Shown one piece after another: positions 14,358-24,373 of a stretch of DNA of 64,000 nt. How positions within the stretch are numbered: the first letter of the stretch is position 1; every line of letters starts with the position of its first letter. The position numbers and the translations under genes are program-made. The stretch is taken from contig NC_088786.1 in the NCBI RefSeq assembly GCF_949628265.1, forward strand, positions 18,228,001 through 18,292,000. The letters are read 5' to 3'. Origin of the DNA: Cloeon dipterum (taxonomy: Eukaryota > Arthropoda > Insecta > Ephemeroptera > Baetidae). The notes under the pieces were generated by a model, which saw only the letters and a list, made by a program, of their open reading frames with translations, was not told the origin of the DNA and did no database searches.

Positions 14358-14514
14358 GGTGCTGAGTAATTCTTAAATGGGATGTTTTCTCCTGCCGCCA
14401 TTCCCAGTTAACGCAGGCGACGCAAAAACCCAATATTACGCAGCTCAGCTGTCGGTTTTCGAAATTGCTGCGTTCGGAAGAAATGTAGACTCACGCGTGT
14501 GTGTGTATTCTTAC

Positions 14515-15065
14515 CTGTTTTTATCTCTGTAGATTAGCACTTGGGCAGGTGAGGAGGAAGAGCAGATAGCGAGGAGTCACCGCCTGGATAGCACACAAGC
14601 GGCCATAGAGACGTGCTGTTGAGAAGAGCGCGCAAGCCGCCACCGTTTCCTTTTGAGCGGCGAGCCGAGAGTGCACGTTTCATGCACGCCACCCGCTCAA
14701 CGCGGACCTACCGACACCGACGGCGGATGAATGAATGCACGTGTGAGTGTGCTTGCGAGCCTGGCTGGGGTGACGCGGCCAGCTGCCGGCACGGAGGGGC
14801 GGCGCGGGAAACCATCCCCCCGCGGCACGCACGCACGATTCAGTTTCCGAGGCGCGATTGTCTTGCTTTTTTATCCAAAGTGACAGGCAGGACCGCACTT
14901 GCACTTCCTCATTATAATATCTGATTCAAGCTGAGGGAAGGAATTAAAGCCGCGCGGCAGCTGCGCGACCATGTAATTAAGAAGCAGTGCGACGTGCGTG
15001 GGGAGCATCTCGAAATTAATTTTAATTCTGGTCGTGTGATGATAACGCACGAAACCCTATTTAGT
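14515..15065 (-). other. candidate non-coding first exon and promoter of the SEA/LDLa gene
   Basis: This GC-rich, CpG-containing block stands out from AT-rich surroundings. On the minus strand it ends with AAAACAG then GTAAGAATAC, an excellent donor (exon end 14515). A TATATA element lies upstream at about 15094-15101. The exon would be 5'-UTR spliced to the acceptor at 7471. The open frames across it have no ATG at their start and no family similarity. Exact start unknown. Confidence 0.4.
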
Positions 15066-15100
15066 CAGCTGTGCGGCTGTCGAGAACAATACTGTATATA

Positions 15101-16651
15101 AGCAGCAGCATTCTGATATAAAATAGTTACCACCTTTTACTCTGAAAATTTGAAGGGTTTAATTTTCCTAGTGCTCATTCAAATATCTGAGAAAATCAAC
15201 TCCAAAGTTTGCGTGCTAATCAATCATTGAGTACCTTATCGCCAGAAGGGAAATTAGCTCATATTTCGCACATTATTTTATACCTCGTGACCAGAAGAAT
15301 CGAAATCAAACGTTAAATCATAGACAATTATGGCTGATCAGACCAGAGTCCACTTTTTTCAAACGGACGTGTTCACATGACACACTTGCCATGAATTTCA
15401 CTTTTAGGTTGTAAAAACAGACAACTGTGAGGAATGGCTGGATTTGTATCAACTGTGATTAGCCTATTGCATTTTATCAATTCTTATACTATCAAAAATA
15501 CTTGATTAAAAATTAAAATTGAATTCAAGCCTCTTTAATGAAGTTTTGAATGCGTGTTTTTAACCATTTTTATATTTCCTGTTTAAGTAAATTATTCATT
15601 CGGTTACTTGCAAAATTTTTTTTAGTGCTCGGTGGGTTTTAATCTAAAATGAAAGAAACAGATTGGGTGTGACTGATTATCATTTATTTTATTTCAAGTA
15701 GAGTGTATAATAATCATTTAGTATGAACTGTCAATTCCACTTAACACATGATTTGGAAAAAAAATTTGGAGAACTTCTTTCATCCCTGTAAATGTTGCAG
15801 CCGACTAACTGCCAGCACTCTCGATCAGGAATAACATAGGTGAGGGTAAGCAATGCGACAGATGCATAAAAAAATATCGAATGAGCAAGAAGGAGAGTTT
15901 CGTTGCCAGGGTTAGCAACGCGAACCAAAGAGGCGGCAGAGGGCCGTGCGGGTCATTTGCCCCGCACGAAAGGAAGCCTCGAGCAGTGATCTAAAATGCT
16001 GATTGTGCACGGGACTGCCTATGCAGTTAGAAGGATCCAACACGGCTCTCTGCAGAACCTTCAGGTTACTTGACTCTTCATCTCTTACTTTTCTTACGCA
16101 TCTAACTTACACGACATGATTTCCACGGTTACTACACAGCTACACTACTTAGAAGGCTGGGCTAAAGAACAAATAATGAACACTTGTCCTTTCCTAATAT
16201 TTACCTGGCAAACATTAAAATGTCTTTAGAGTTGCATTAATAAAAAGATGCAATCAAACCAATTAGTGATCGGACAGTTGTATTTCTGAAAAAAAGAGGA
16301 ACAAAAGGAATGCAGATTCCTTAACATACATGATTTAAAAGCTGATATAAAACCGGTGAAACTAAGGCTCTTTGTAATTCACCTTTCCTCGCGGTTTGTG
16401 GATCCATCCGTCCGTAACATAACAGTTGAGAATACTTTAAGAACACAAAAATCGATCTACGTTACAGATATGTGAAAAAAGAACACAAAAATACTTCTAC
16501 ATGTTTGGATTTGTGCATGATAATGTTTGCTCGGAGTTGCCGAGCGAGACAAGCGACAAGCTTCTTGTGGAATGGGACGAATGCAAACGTCCAAACAAAA
16601 TAAAATTACATGATCATATTGCGCAATAGTTCAAGGGATGGGGATTGGCGG
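15101..16651. other. intergenic, possible extended AGO1 3'-UTR
   Basis: No coding exon seen. It holds one copy of dispersed repeat D (15420-15500) and two overlapping minus-strand AATAAA signals near 15682-15692, which could serve as distal poly(A) sites for AGO1, a gene family that often has long 3'-UTRs. Confidence 0.35.
15420..15500 (+). repeat. dispersed repeat family D, copy 1
   Basis: It contains AACTGTGAGGAATGGCT, then ATCAACTGTGATTAGCC, then TATTGCATTTTA, in the same order and spacing as the copies at 37724 and 39557. Confidence 0.5.
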
Positions 16652-16657
16652 TTTATT
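16652..16657 (-). terminator. proximal poly(A) signal candidate for AGO1
   Basis: Minus-strand AATAAA, about 430 nt after the AGO1 stop. It is the first canonical signal downstream; distal ones lie near 15682-15692. Confidence 0.35.
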
Positions 16658-17087
16658 TGTTCCATTGTTTGTGAGTTGCTATCACTTATCTTTCTACTCT
16701 ATTCACACAAATTTTAAATCGTTCAGGTATGCCGTTAAATATGCATGAAGTGTGAAAAGCAAAAATAAAGATTTAACCGTTATTTTCAAGATGTAACGTC
16801 ACAGAATTTAAAATGCCAACTCAAGATGAGGTGGAGGGGGCAGAGATTACAAATGAGACTGCTACAGGGTCAAATAGCATAATTTTCTGCCCTAGTTTTC
16901 ATTTCTAGTTCTTGATATTTGGCTACCAAACTTAAAGTTCAATAAGTTGCAAGATAAAAAAAAATGATTTCTTGTTCTCAAGTTGGAATCGAGTTGAGTA
17001 AACCTCAATTCATGTTCAAATTGAATAAAAAAAAATGATCCCAGGCAATGATGCAGGTTATGCTGCCAGATGCGGAGAACGTAATAC

Positions 17088-20000
17088 TTAGGCGAAATAC
17101 ATGACCTTCTTTGTATCTGCGTGCACCGTGATGGCGCGGGCCATGGCGCCAGGGGTGCGGTCCTCGCTGCAGCCAGACTGGTGTGAGCCTTCGCCGCTGT
17201 CGTGTTCCTTCTCAACCAGATGGTAGCGCGCGCGGAATGCGACCAGGTGCGCGTAATAGGCAGGAGCAGGGATTGAGACAGAGCGAGTGCATCGGACGTA
17301 GGTGTGACATAGCTGATATGTCAGGCACTGCAGCTCGTCCGCATCAAAGTGGTTATCATCCCACAGCACGTGGTAGTGACTCGGTCTGCTTGTGCCCTGG
17401 ATGCCTTGGTGACTGCAAAGGTAGAAGTCAAACTCGGTCGGGTGCGTGATGCCCACATCCACGGTCGTTCCTGCTGGGATGTTGCCTGACTTGCCAGACT
17501 GCTCTTTCTTGTCTGCGCAAAATAGCCTGGGGAAGGAATAGGAAATAAGTCAAATTTAAACTTCTTAATATTTAAGTATTCATTGGAACTACAGAATTAT
17601 AAGAAAAATATTCAATTATGAGAAGGGCTGTGAATTTTAGACATATTATGCTTGAGGTCAATGGTCAACTAATTTTTAACCATGTTTCATGCTAATATGA
17701 CAGTTTGGGACTATTTTAATAGACACCTTGACTTTCAAATATTTTTCATTTGAAAGATATTTGTAACAATATAATAAAATATATTGAGTAGAATTTACCA
17801 AATGAACAAAATTGAAAACATTAATATAAAAAGTAATTGAAAATTTTAAGAAATAAAAGTAAAATACTTGAAGAGGCAAAATTTTGAGCACATTTTTATC
17901 CTTCTAAAGTGTAAAATTACTACAAAAAAACGTAACAACTATTACTTGGCGGTAGCCATTGTGAAATCAACTGAGAAAATTAATGTGAACAGTTTTTGGC
18001 AGTAGTTAGTATGATTTTGAGTGTGTTCATGTTCACAACAGCATAAAATTACAATTTTGTAAGTGCTCAATTGATCGTTACACACCGATTGAGAGCTAAA
18101 AAATATTCAACTCACTCAAGTAGAAAATATCATTATAGAGTAAAAAATGGAAATTAGCAGGGTACAAAATTTTGAAAAAATTACCTTGTGTGATGTCTCT
18201 TTTGGACAACAATGAACGTGATGCCGGGTTTGTAGTCACCCTCCAGCTTCATGCACGCTTCTCGGATGGCGGTGAGCTCGTGCGTTAGTACATGAAGGAA
18301 TTGCCCCTCTGACACACCATCGCGATACAGAATGATGCGGTTTGGTTTGTATCCACCCGTGCTCTTGTAGAACATTATCAGCAGCTCTCTGTTATAGAAT
18401 CACTTTTAGAAAAGGTACCACAAATTTTGGAAAGTCGGAAAATTAATTTGATTCCTAATCAAATTCCAATTCTCTCAGAAAGACTAATCAAACTATCACA
18501 GTAAGATCAAGAAAGGCAAAATTGTTCATCATTTAGAATTGGATAACAAAATTAATTAACTAAAAAATATATCAAATATTATCAATGTCATTTGCACATT
18601 AAGATGAAAATTAAAAACGTAATGAATTTATGAACTGAGAACAAAAATCCAGCGTACCTGACCATGGAACTAAGTTCCTGAATGATTTCTTGTCTATGCT
18701 GCTGAACACGGACAGTGGCAGAATAGCGCGAAGGATGCGCGTCCATCGAGCCGACGACAGCCGCGATGCTGGGCTTCTTATTATCACCAGCAGGTGGGTG
18801 GGTGACGTCAGCACCTAAAAAGATGACTGGCTCGTTGAACACCTTGGGCCTGATGCTGGGCACAAGGATGCTGTTAATGCCACCAAGCTTGACGTTTATC
18901 TTGAGGCACAGGTTGGACAACGTCTGTGGCGATGTCTTGTTTACATTTTTCGCCTGCACGCACTGCGTTGCCATGCCAAGCACCGTGTCGCCAACGCGCT
19001 TCACCTCAGCATACACGGGCGTCTTGCCTGGTAGCACCACCACCACCAGCTGCAGCCCAGGGAAAGTCGTCTTTAGGTAGCGGAACATGGGCTCCACCTG
19101 GTCTGGACCAGTGGCGTATTTGCAGAAGCAGGGCTGCCCAATAATCGGCATGCCGGCGTCGTTGCTTATCTTTTGCAGCTGCTGCGTGAAGTTGCGCAGT
19201 GCGTCCTCACGCACCGTGCGCTGCGGCGCGAAGCAAGCGATCGCCCACACACGGATCTCCACACCAGAAAAGAACTGCTTGCCGCGCATGTCCCATACAC
19301 CCTGGTTCGGAAGCGCTTGCTGCTTCACGCAAGTCTGTATAAAAAAATATTAAATTTAGTATATTTTAGATTTCTTAAAAAAGCTATGAGATACATTTTA
19401 AAATACCTAAAAATTTCTAATATGGGATAACTTAGAGGAGAAGGATAAATTAGGAAACCTCCATAATGTATTTAATCACCATTTATCACAAAGTGTGAAG
19501 CTTATTAATTAAGTTATCTAAATTAAAAGGTCAGATCGCTTCAACATCTGACATTGAGGGAATTAAAATCTCTCACTTTCAAATGAATTAGCAGTAGAGC
19601 TGATAATTCATAAGGTTTAAATAAACTGTTAACAAAACCGCAAGAGTTGTTAAAATAAAAACAACTGCACATGTCGGATTCGAGTAAAATATTAAATACC
19701 CCAACGTTAAAAAAAAAGAATAAGCTAAAGTACAATACCGGTTCCGGTTTCTGGTAATTGTTTGATTTGTTTACCAAGCCACTGATTGAGCTAGCTCGGC
19801 CGCCGTACTGCAGCTTTGGTGGAGGCAACACACGGCCGCGCACTTCCATCATGTTGTTTGATATGGCCAGGCCAAATTCCTGCACGTAAGAGTCGTTGTT
19901 GAAGTCAGCCCGACGCACAAGGTTGTTGATCTCTCGCTCCCTGTCTGGCGCGGACCTGGCCGTCGCCTTAATCATTGTTGAGGTTTGCATGTCGGTCAGC

Positions 20001-22863
20001 TTCTTGATGCAACGCTGGCCGGCCACGATGTTGCACACCTGTGAACAAAATTTATCAACATAGGAAATCGAGTGACTGAGCTTTTCATGGCCTATATTAT
20101 TAAGAGTGTTGAAGTGGCTCATATATTAATGAATGATGGCGAATTAAAATAAGAGCAATTATGTCAAGGTTTTTTTCTTAGTAAAAATATGACAATTTAT
20201 AGGAGACAAAATCTGTTTTATGGCAAAGAAAAGGCGGAAAGATTTCTAGATCACGTTTTAAATTCGCACAAAAAATCTACTGGAATGAGCAAAAAGGAAA
20301 AAGGAGTTGAACAATCTTACCTCAAGGGGCAAGTATGTGTGCTTGTGTTCCTGTCCGACTTGAAGGCAAGGAAGGTGTGGGTAGCGCAGCTTCATCTTGT
20401 ACTTATCCAGGAAGTACTTGGCCACAGTGCACTCCACCGTCTGTCCGTTTTCCAGCTGAAGTGGGAAGCTGCAAGACATAATAAATTAACTCCCCAAGTG
20501 CCGATGACTCGCACCAGATACTTACGACTGCATTTGTGCTGGCCGCCTTGTGACATTGCACACGCGGTACTTGCGCCTCATAGCTCCGCAGTGCGTGATC
20601 TCAATTTTCAGACCTTTGATTTCCTTGGTGAATTTGACCCTTTGAGAATCAGTCAATGGCTTCCTCTGCTCATTCACATCTCTGATGTCGAGCACCTCGC
20701 ACATAAACTCAATGACGGGCTGGGCCTTGTAGAAAGCGGTCGCAGACACTGTTAGGGGAGAATTTAGACGTAAATTATTCTTGTCCGAGAATTAGGTTAC
20801 AGGGGTGGAAATATGACATAATAATATATATAAATTAAATTGTAAGGGAATTTTTTTTATCAAATTGTGATTTGATTTGGTATGTATGTATACTCCTTGA
20901 CAAGAAAAATCGCTTGATATGGAGTTCTGGAATAACCTGATTTTATATTATTTACTATGCATGGGACGATTTACAGACTGAACAAAATAAATTATGGAGA
21001 CAAGAATTACCAAAATTGTAGGAAATATATTTTAGCATAGAAAATTACGCATTAATTATAAATTAAAAAAATTAAACCCAAAAATTAAAATTGCTTGAAT
21101 ATATTGAATTTATGAATTGCTAATAATTTTCAAAATTGAATTATAACAAATTTACTATGATTGACTTAATCGCCTTAAGATATCTCAACGTTAAAATCTC
21201 TGAGAATTGGGAATAAAATGACCCATGAATCAGAAAGAATCAAATTACCAGAAATCATCACAATTGAACAAAATTTGGAAATTTCTACGTTTATGTAAAT
21301 AAAAAATGGTCCAGTTCGTAATTTGAAATATTTAGAACAAGTGGTTCATCAAAGCAAAACCAAAGGGAACACATTCAAGGTACTGCAAATTAAAGCGGAT
21401 CAAACCCAGGATAGTTAAGCTCACCGTCAATGTTCAGCATCATCTTCCATTGGGAAGGACGAACAGACTGATGGAAACCAAACCAAACCTCGCGGCCGCC
21501 GCCCAGTGGGTGATAATAGCCGTCAGGCGACGAGAAGAAACTTCTTCCAACTGGCGTGTAGGTCATTGAGGGCAAGTGACGCATGACGACGTCCAGGGCC
21601 AGGATGGCATCAAACGGTATCTGCCTGGTGCGCCCTTCGAGGGCCTCCTCCAGTGCTGAAAGCGACACCTGCGCCACCCACTTAATGGTGACTCTGAAGA
21701 CGCGGTCCTTTCCCTCTCCTGGCAAGGTCACTTCCAGGTCGACGCGGTCGTTGCCGATCGGCAGCGGGTCCCTGGTGTAAAGGTTGTTGCGCCCGTCGAA
21801 CACAGGCTTGATGGAGCCGAACAGTTTTGAGTATGCCTGCACCATCGTCTCGATGATTTCCCGGTTCACTTTTCGCGGGCACTTGTCAGGCTGTATGTTG
21901 ACATCGTAGTGGTGCACGAAGCCTCTTGGCATCGTTATTTGGAAGTGGTTGGCTTTCAGCAAGATTGGTCGGCCCTCACGGCCCAAGTTTGGTCTTCTTG
22001 GGCACATGAAAACTGTGGCAAAAATTAATTGATGGGAGATTAAAATATTTTTAACAAACTTACTAGGTACATCAGCTGGTGCCGCAGGATTAGGCGCTGC
22101 TGGAGGCAGGGCAGCGTTTAAGCCTGCCGGGGGGCCGACGGCAGGCGGGCCCACTGGCCCAGGCCCTGTAGGCCCGGCCGGGGGTGCTGGAAAGATAAAA
22201 AATTGTAAAAATTTATCGAACATGCTTATTTTATCTCAAAAGTTTGCACTATTTTTCCGTGCAGTGCAGAGCACGCCTTATCTGATTATTTTGATGTACG
22301 TAAACATGGCCACGCCATTCCCAACCAACTCGCTCTTTTTATTGAGCCATCAAGCCAACACCCTCACTTCCTGTCTGTACTTGTATGATCTTCTAGTGCA
22401 AATTTAGAAATCTGGAGAATTTGTCTGATATTTTGTTGCGAACGAGACGTATGTATGTACGTGTCACGAAATTCGTGGGATGTGTGATATATATGTGTCT
22501 CTGCTCCCACCGTAAAAATGGGTCAAAATATTTAGAGCGCACGTGCATGCCAGGAAACGGAATTGGCTGGATGCGAGCAAATCGTTCCATAAAATGTGGA
22601 TTAAATTCAATATTAATCCAACGTTACGTTTAAATTTTACTTGAAAACCCAAAATTTATCGGGGAGTCATGTAAGAACCCGGAACGGAAAACTTAACTCT
22701 TTTCCGGATGAGTCATGGAAATTCAATTTTTTTTCTCCAGCCAGGGTGAGCAATGACCTCAACCGAGGCCCCCGACGGAACTAACAAGTTTCCGAATAAA
22801 ATTGGCAGCAAACAGAGGACAATTAAGGGTGAAAAATTGCTTACGCGGGCCCACGTTGAACAT
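17088..22863 (-). CDS. AGO1: Argonaute-1, microRNA-guided silencing slicer
   Basis: Nine coding exons join in phase: 22845-22863, 22064-22186, 21425-22012, 20526-20748, 20321-20468, 19775-20038, 18658-19334, 18185-18388, 17088-17526, giving 894 residues. The first exon is only 19 nt (MFNVGP) and splices into a Pro/Gly-rich head typical of insect AGO1. Then come the N domain (exon 3, [15 protein letters not shown]), the L1 linker/PAZ (exons 4-5, ending KHTYLPLE), L2 and MID (exons 6-7), and PIWI (exons 7-9). The catalytic DEDH set is complete: D631 (GADVTHPP), E671 (RQEII), D704 (YRDGVSEGQ) and H842 (YYAHLVAF). The C-terminus VMYFA is the conserved end. AGO1 loads microRNAs in the cytoplasm and recruits GW182 for repression. 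An alternative donor after exon 6 adds 12 residues. Identity is certain at family level; AGO1 rather than AGO2 follows from near identity to insect AGO1. Confidence 0.97.
22187..22844 (-). other. AGO1 coding intron 1
   Basis: A 658-bp intron between the 19-nt first coding exon (donor GTAAGC) and exon 2 (acceptor tttccag). I see no exon or RNA gene inside it on either strand. Confidence 0.7.
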
Positions 22864-22971
22864 ATTCTGGAATTCTGACGAAATTTTTTAGCCTTTTGAA
22901 GCAAATCCGGGTGAAATCCAATGTAGTAGCCCCCCGTGACACCAGTTCAAACTGAACAAGTCTTTGTTAGC

Positions 22972-23023
22972 AACATGGCGGTTGTGCGTCGTGACGTCAG
23001 ATACAGCCTCTGAATCTTATTGG
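22972..23023. promoter_or_regulatory. shared AGO1/MRPL53 promoter elements
   Basis: Between two divergent start codons 404 bp apart lie AACATGGCGG (YY1-type, 22972-22981), GTGACGTCAG (CRE/ATF-type, 22991-23000) and an inverted CCAAT box (ATTGG, 23019-23023). This is a usual mix for a housekeeping bidirectional promoter without a TATA box. Site matches are seen; function is inferred. Confidence 0.45.
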
Positions 23024-23267
23024 TTGAAAATGCTGAGGGTATTGAATGCGCGCACTTTGGAAACGCCAACATAATAAATTACCATTCAAAAAGGCAATTG
23101 TGATGAATTCCTGTCTAAAATTGCTGCATCAACAGGATTAAGACCGAGAGATTTTAAAATGTTAAAAATAAATATTTCGGTAGCTTGCGTTCATATGCGG
23201 GGTAAAAATCACGCGAACTGAAATCTTGTCACGTTGGTATTATTTGTTCAAACTACAAATCGACAAG

Positions 23268-23986
23268 ATGTCCATTTTCGCTTCTGGCTCGTTAAAACGT
23301 TCTGCGGGCGTTATAGACGCAATTAGAAAGCAAGTTAAGCTTGTGACCCTGAAACCGGCCAAACGGATTGTGATCAAATTCGATCCTTTTCACGATAAGG
23401 CTCCGGAGACCAGGTAAATTGTGGTTATCAGCTGTCCGGGCAACGGTGTGCCCAGCGGCAAAACCGCGGCACAGCCTAACTTCCAGGGGCACACTCACCA
23501 TAGCCACAAGCAGACCTTGCCAGGCCTGTCCCAGACTGCAGAATGGTGGGATTCGTTTGGACAGGCTCTGTTGGGCTGCCCAGGGGCGCAGTAATCCTCT
23601 CTGTGCTCGTCATTCCTGTGAACAATAAATATTTTGTTTCAGAAAGTTCCTGCTCCACATAACGAATCCGAAAATTCAAGACACAAACTTGAACTGCTTG
23701 GTAAAAGCAGAGGTTTTGTGTGACTTGTCGGATCCTTCAGTTGAAGTGCATTTAAGTATGTATAAAAATCAAATTGAAGTGATTGATTTAATTGATAATC
23801 TTCTGTATTATCGCAGACGAGGGCGGGAAAGTGACTGTAAAGAGCAGTAATCTCTCGTGTCTTGAGATTCTCAAACTTTACAACAAGTACGTTACGCCTC
23901 TTGCGCCAGTAGAAGAAGCAACAAACGTGGTCAAAACGAAAGCGGCTAAAACGTCTCATCAACTCGCGTCCAAGAAGAAGAGATAG
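23268..23986 (+). CDS. MRPL53: mitochondrial ribosomal protein L53
   Basis: Three exons (23268-23413, 23643-23755, 23817-23986) join in phase into 142 residues. The core runs IVIKFDPF, then ETRKFLLHI, then DTNLNCLVKAEV, then LEILKLYNKYV. It follows the known L53 pattern of a basic strand, an R-T/K-FL helix and the invariant TNLNC block of this thioredoxin-fold protein of the mitochondrial large ribosomal subunit. The human protein is 112 residues; this one has a longer Lys-rich tail ending KKKR. The start ATG has A at -3. An in-frame TTG upstream is not needed. Intron 1 (229 bp) is unusually GC-rich. The gene is divergent from AGO1 and lies 115 nt before a small membrane-protein frame. Confidence 0.93.
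23414..23642 (+). other. GC-rich, hairpin-bearing intron 1 of MRPL53
   Basis: About 200 nt of this intron are clearly GC-rich, unlike all other introns here. Visible stems: GGGCA/TGCCC (23438-23442 with 23449-23453), GCGG/CCGC (23455-23458 with 23464-23467) and the perfect eight-base pair GCCTGTCC/GGACAGGC (23524-23531 with 23559-23566). It could be a structured RNA or an inserted element. A snoRNA whose 3' end lies so near the acceptor would be atypical. Confidence 0.4.
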
Positions 23987-24036
23987 ACACGTTACTCATT
24001 TCTTTCAACTGACTAGTTCTTAGAAACACGGCAGCA

Positions 24037-24098
24037 GTAAGAATCGAAACTTATCCATAGTGGCTGATAATTAACATAATTAATATCTAAATTTTTAG
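24037..24098 (+). other. candidate 62-bp intron just upstream of the microprotein start
   Basis: Donor GTAAGA at 24037-24042 and acceptor aatttttag ending at 24098. The spliced product would place ATG three bases after the junction. It lies between the MRPL53 stop and the microprotein ATG. No ATG occurs in 23987-24036. Confidence 0.45.
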
Positions 24099-24101
24099 AC
24101 C

Positions 24102-24284
24102 ATGAGGCAGGAGAAGCAGTACAGCATGAAAATGATCGACACTCTCTACAATGAGTATGTGCCTTCGTTCACCGATATATTCGACGAGGACACTTGGTAC
24201 ATCTTTGTCGGCATATTTACGGTCTCCACAATTATTGTCGCCTTCATCCTCTCCAAATTCGTCACTTTGAAACCTGTTGACTAA
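24102..24284 (+). CDS. 60-residue tail-anchored membrane microprotein
   Basis: A single open frame of 60 residues with a good start context (ACCATGA). The soluble N-terminal half (MRQEKQYSMK) is followed by an acidic FTDIFDEDTW motif. One membrane span (about residues 32-53, YIFVGIFTVSTIIVAF) and a very short tail, LKPVD, follow. This is the layout of a tail-anchored or single-span organelle protein. I do not recognise the family with certainty. Reality is supported by the splice acceptor just before the ATG, the poly(A) signal 68 nt after the stop and the clean amphipathic-then-hydrophobic design. It lies 115 nt after the MRPL53 stop on the same strand, with no poly(A) signal between them, so a shared transcript is possible; a mitochondrial role is only a guess from that neighbour. 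Confidence 0.75.
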   Translation: MRQEKQYSMKMIDTLYNEYVPSFTDIFDEDTWYIFVGIFTVSTIIVAFILSKFVTLKPVD

Positions 24285-24351
24285 TTTTTCTCCGTTTCTG
24301 TGTGTTATTTCTAGTCCCATCCCTGCTGCCAATGTTATAATAATAATTGAT

Positions 24352-24357
24352 AATAAA
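24352..24357 (+). terminator. poly(A) signal
   Basis: AATAAA 68 nt after the microprotein stop and the first canonical plus-strand signal after the MRPL53 stop. It may serve both reading frames. Confidence 0.55.
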
Positions 24358-24373
24358 ATGCGAAAAGAAAATT

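Larger units (their letters stand above)
7471..14514 (-). other. probable 5'-UTR intron of the SEA/LDLa gene
   Basis: Seven kb without a convincing coding exon. It is bounded by the acceptor just before the start codon (cag at 7471-7473, then ACC ATG) and by a strong donor (CAG then GTAAGA) at 14514. It contains a CT-rich tract near 7678-7700, one partial copy of dispersed repeat B (7881-7945), a GC-richer patch at 9180-9430, and a TATA-like TTATATAAG at about 10699. Treating it as one intron is an inference from the two splice sites. Confidence 0.4.

Noticed and set aside
14613..14924. 103-codon plus-strand frame in the GC-rich block
   Set aside because: It starts at GTG, not ATG; its Arg/Cys-rich content is explained by GC-rich 5'-UTR sequence.
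23414..23642. H/ACA snoRNA in the MRPL53 intron
   Set aside because: An ACA lies near 23621 but leaves too little room to the 3' splice site for a branch point, and no clear hinge box separates two hairpins. Kept only as a structured-region finding.
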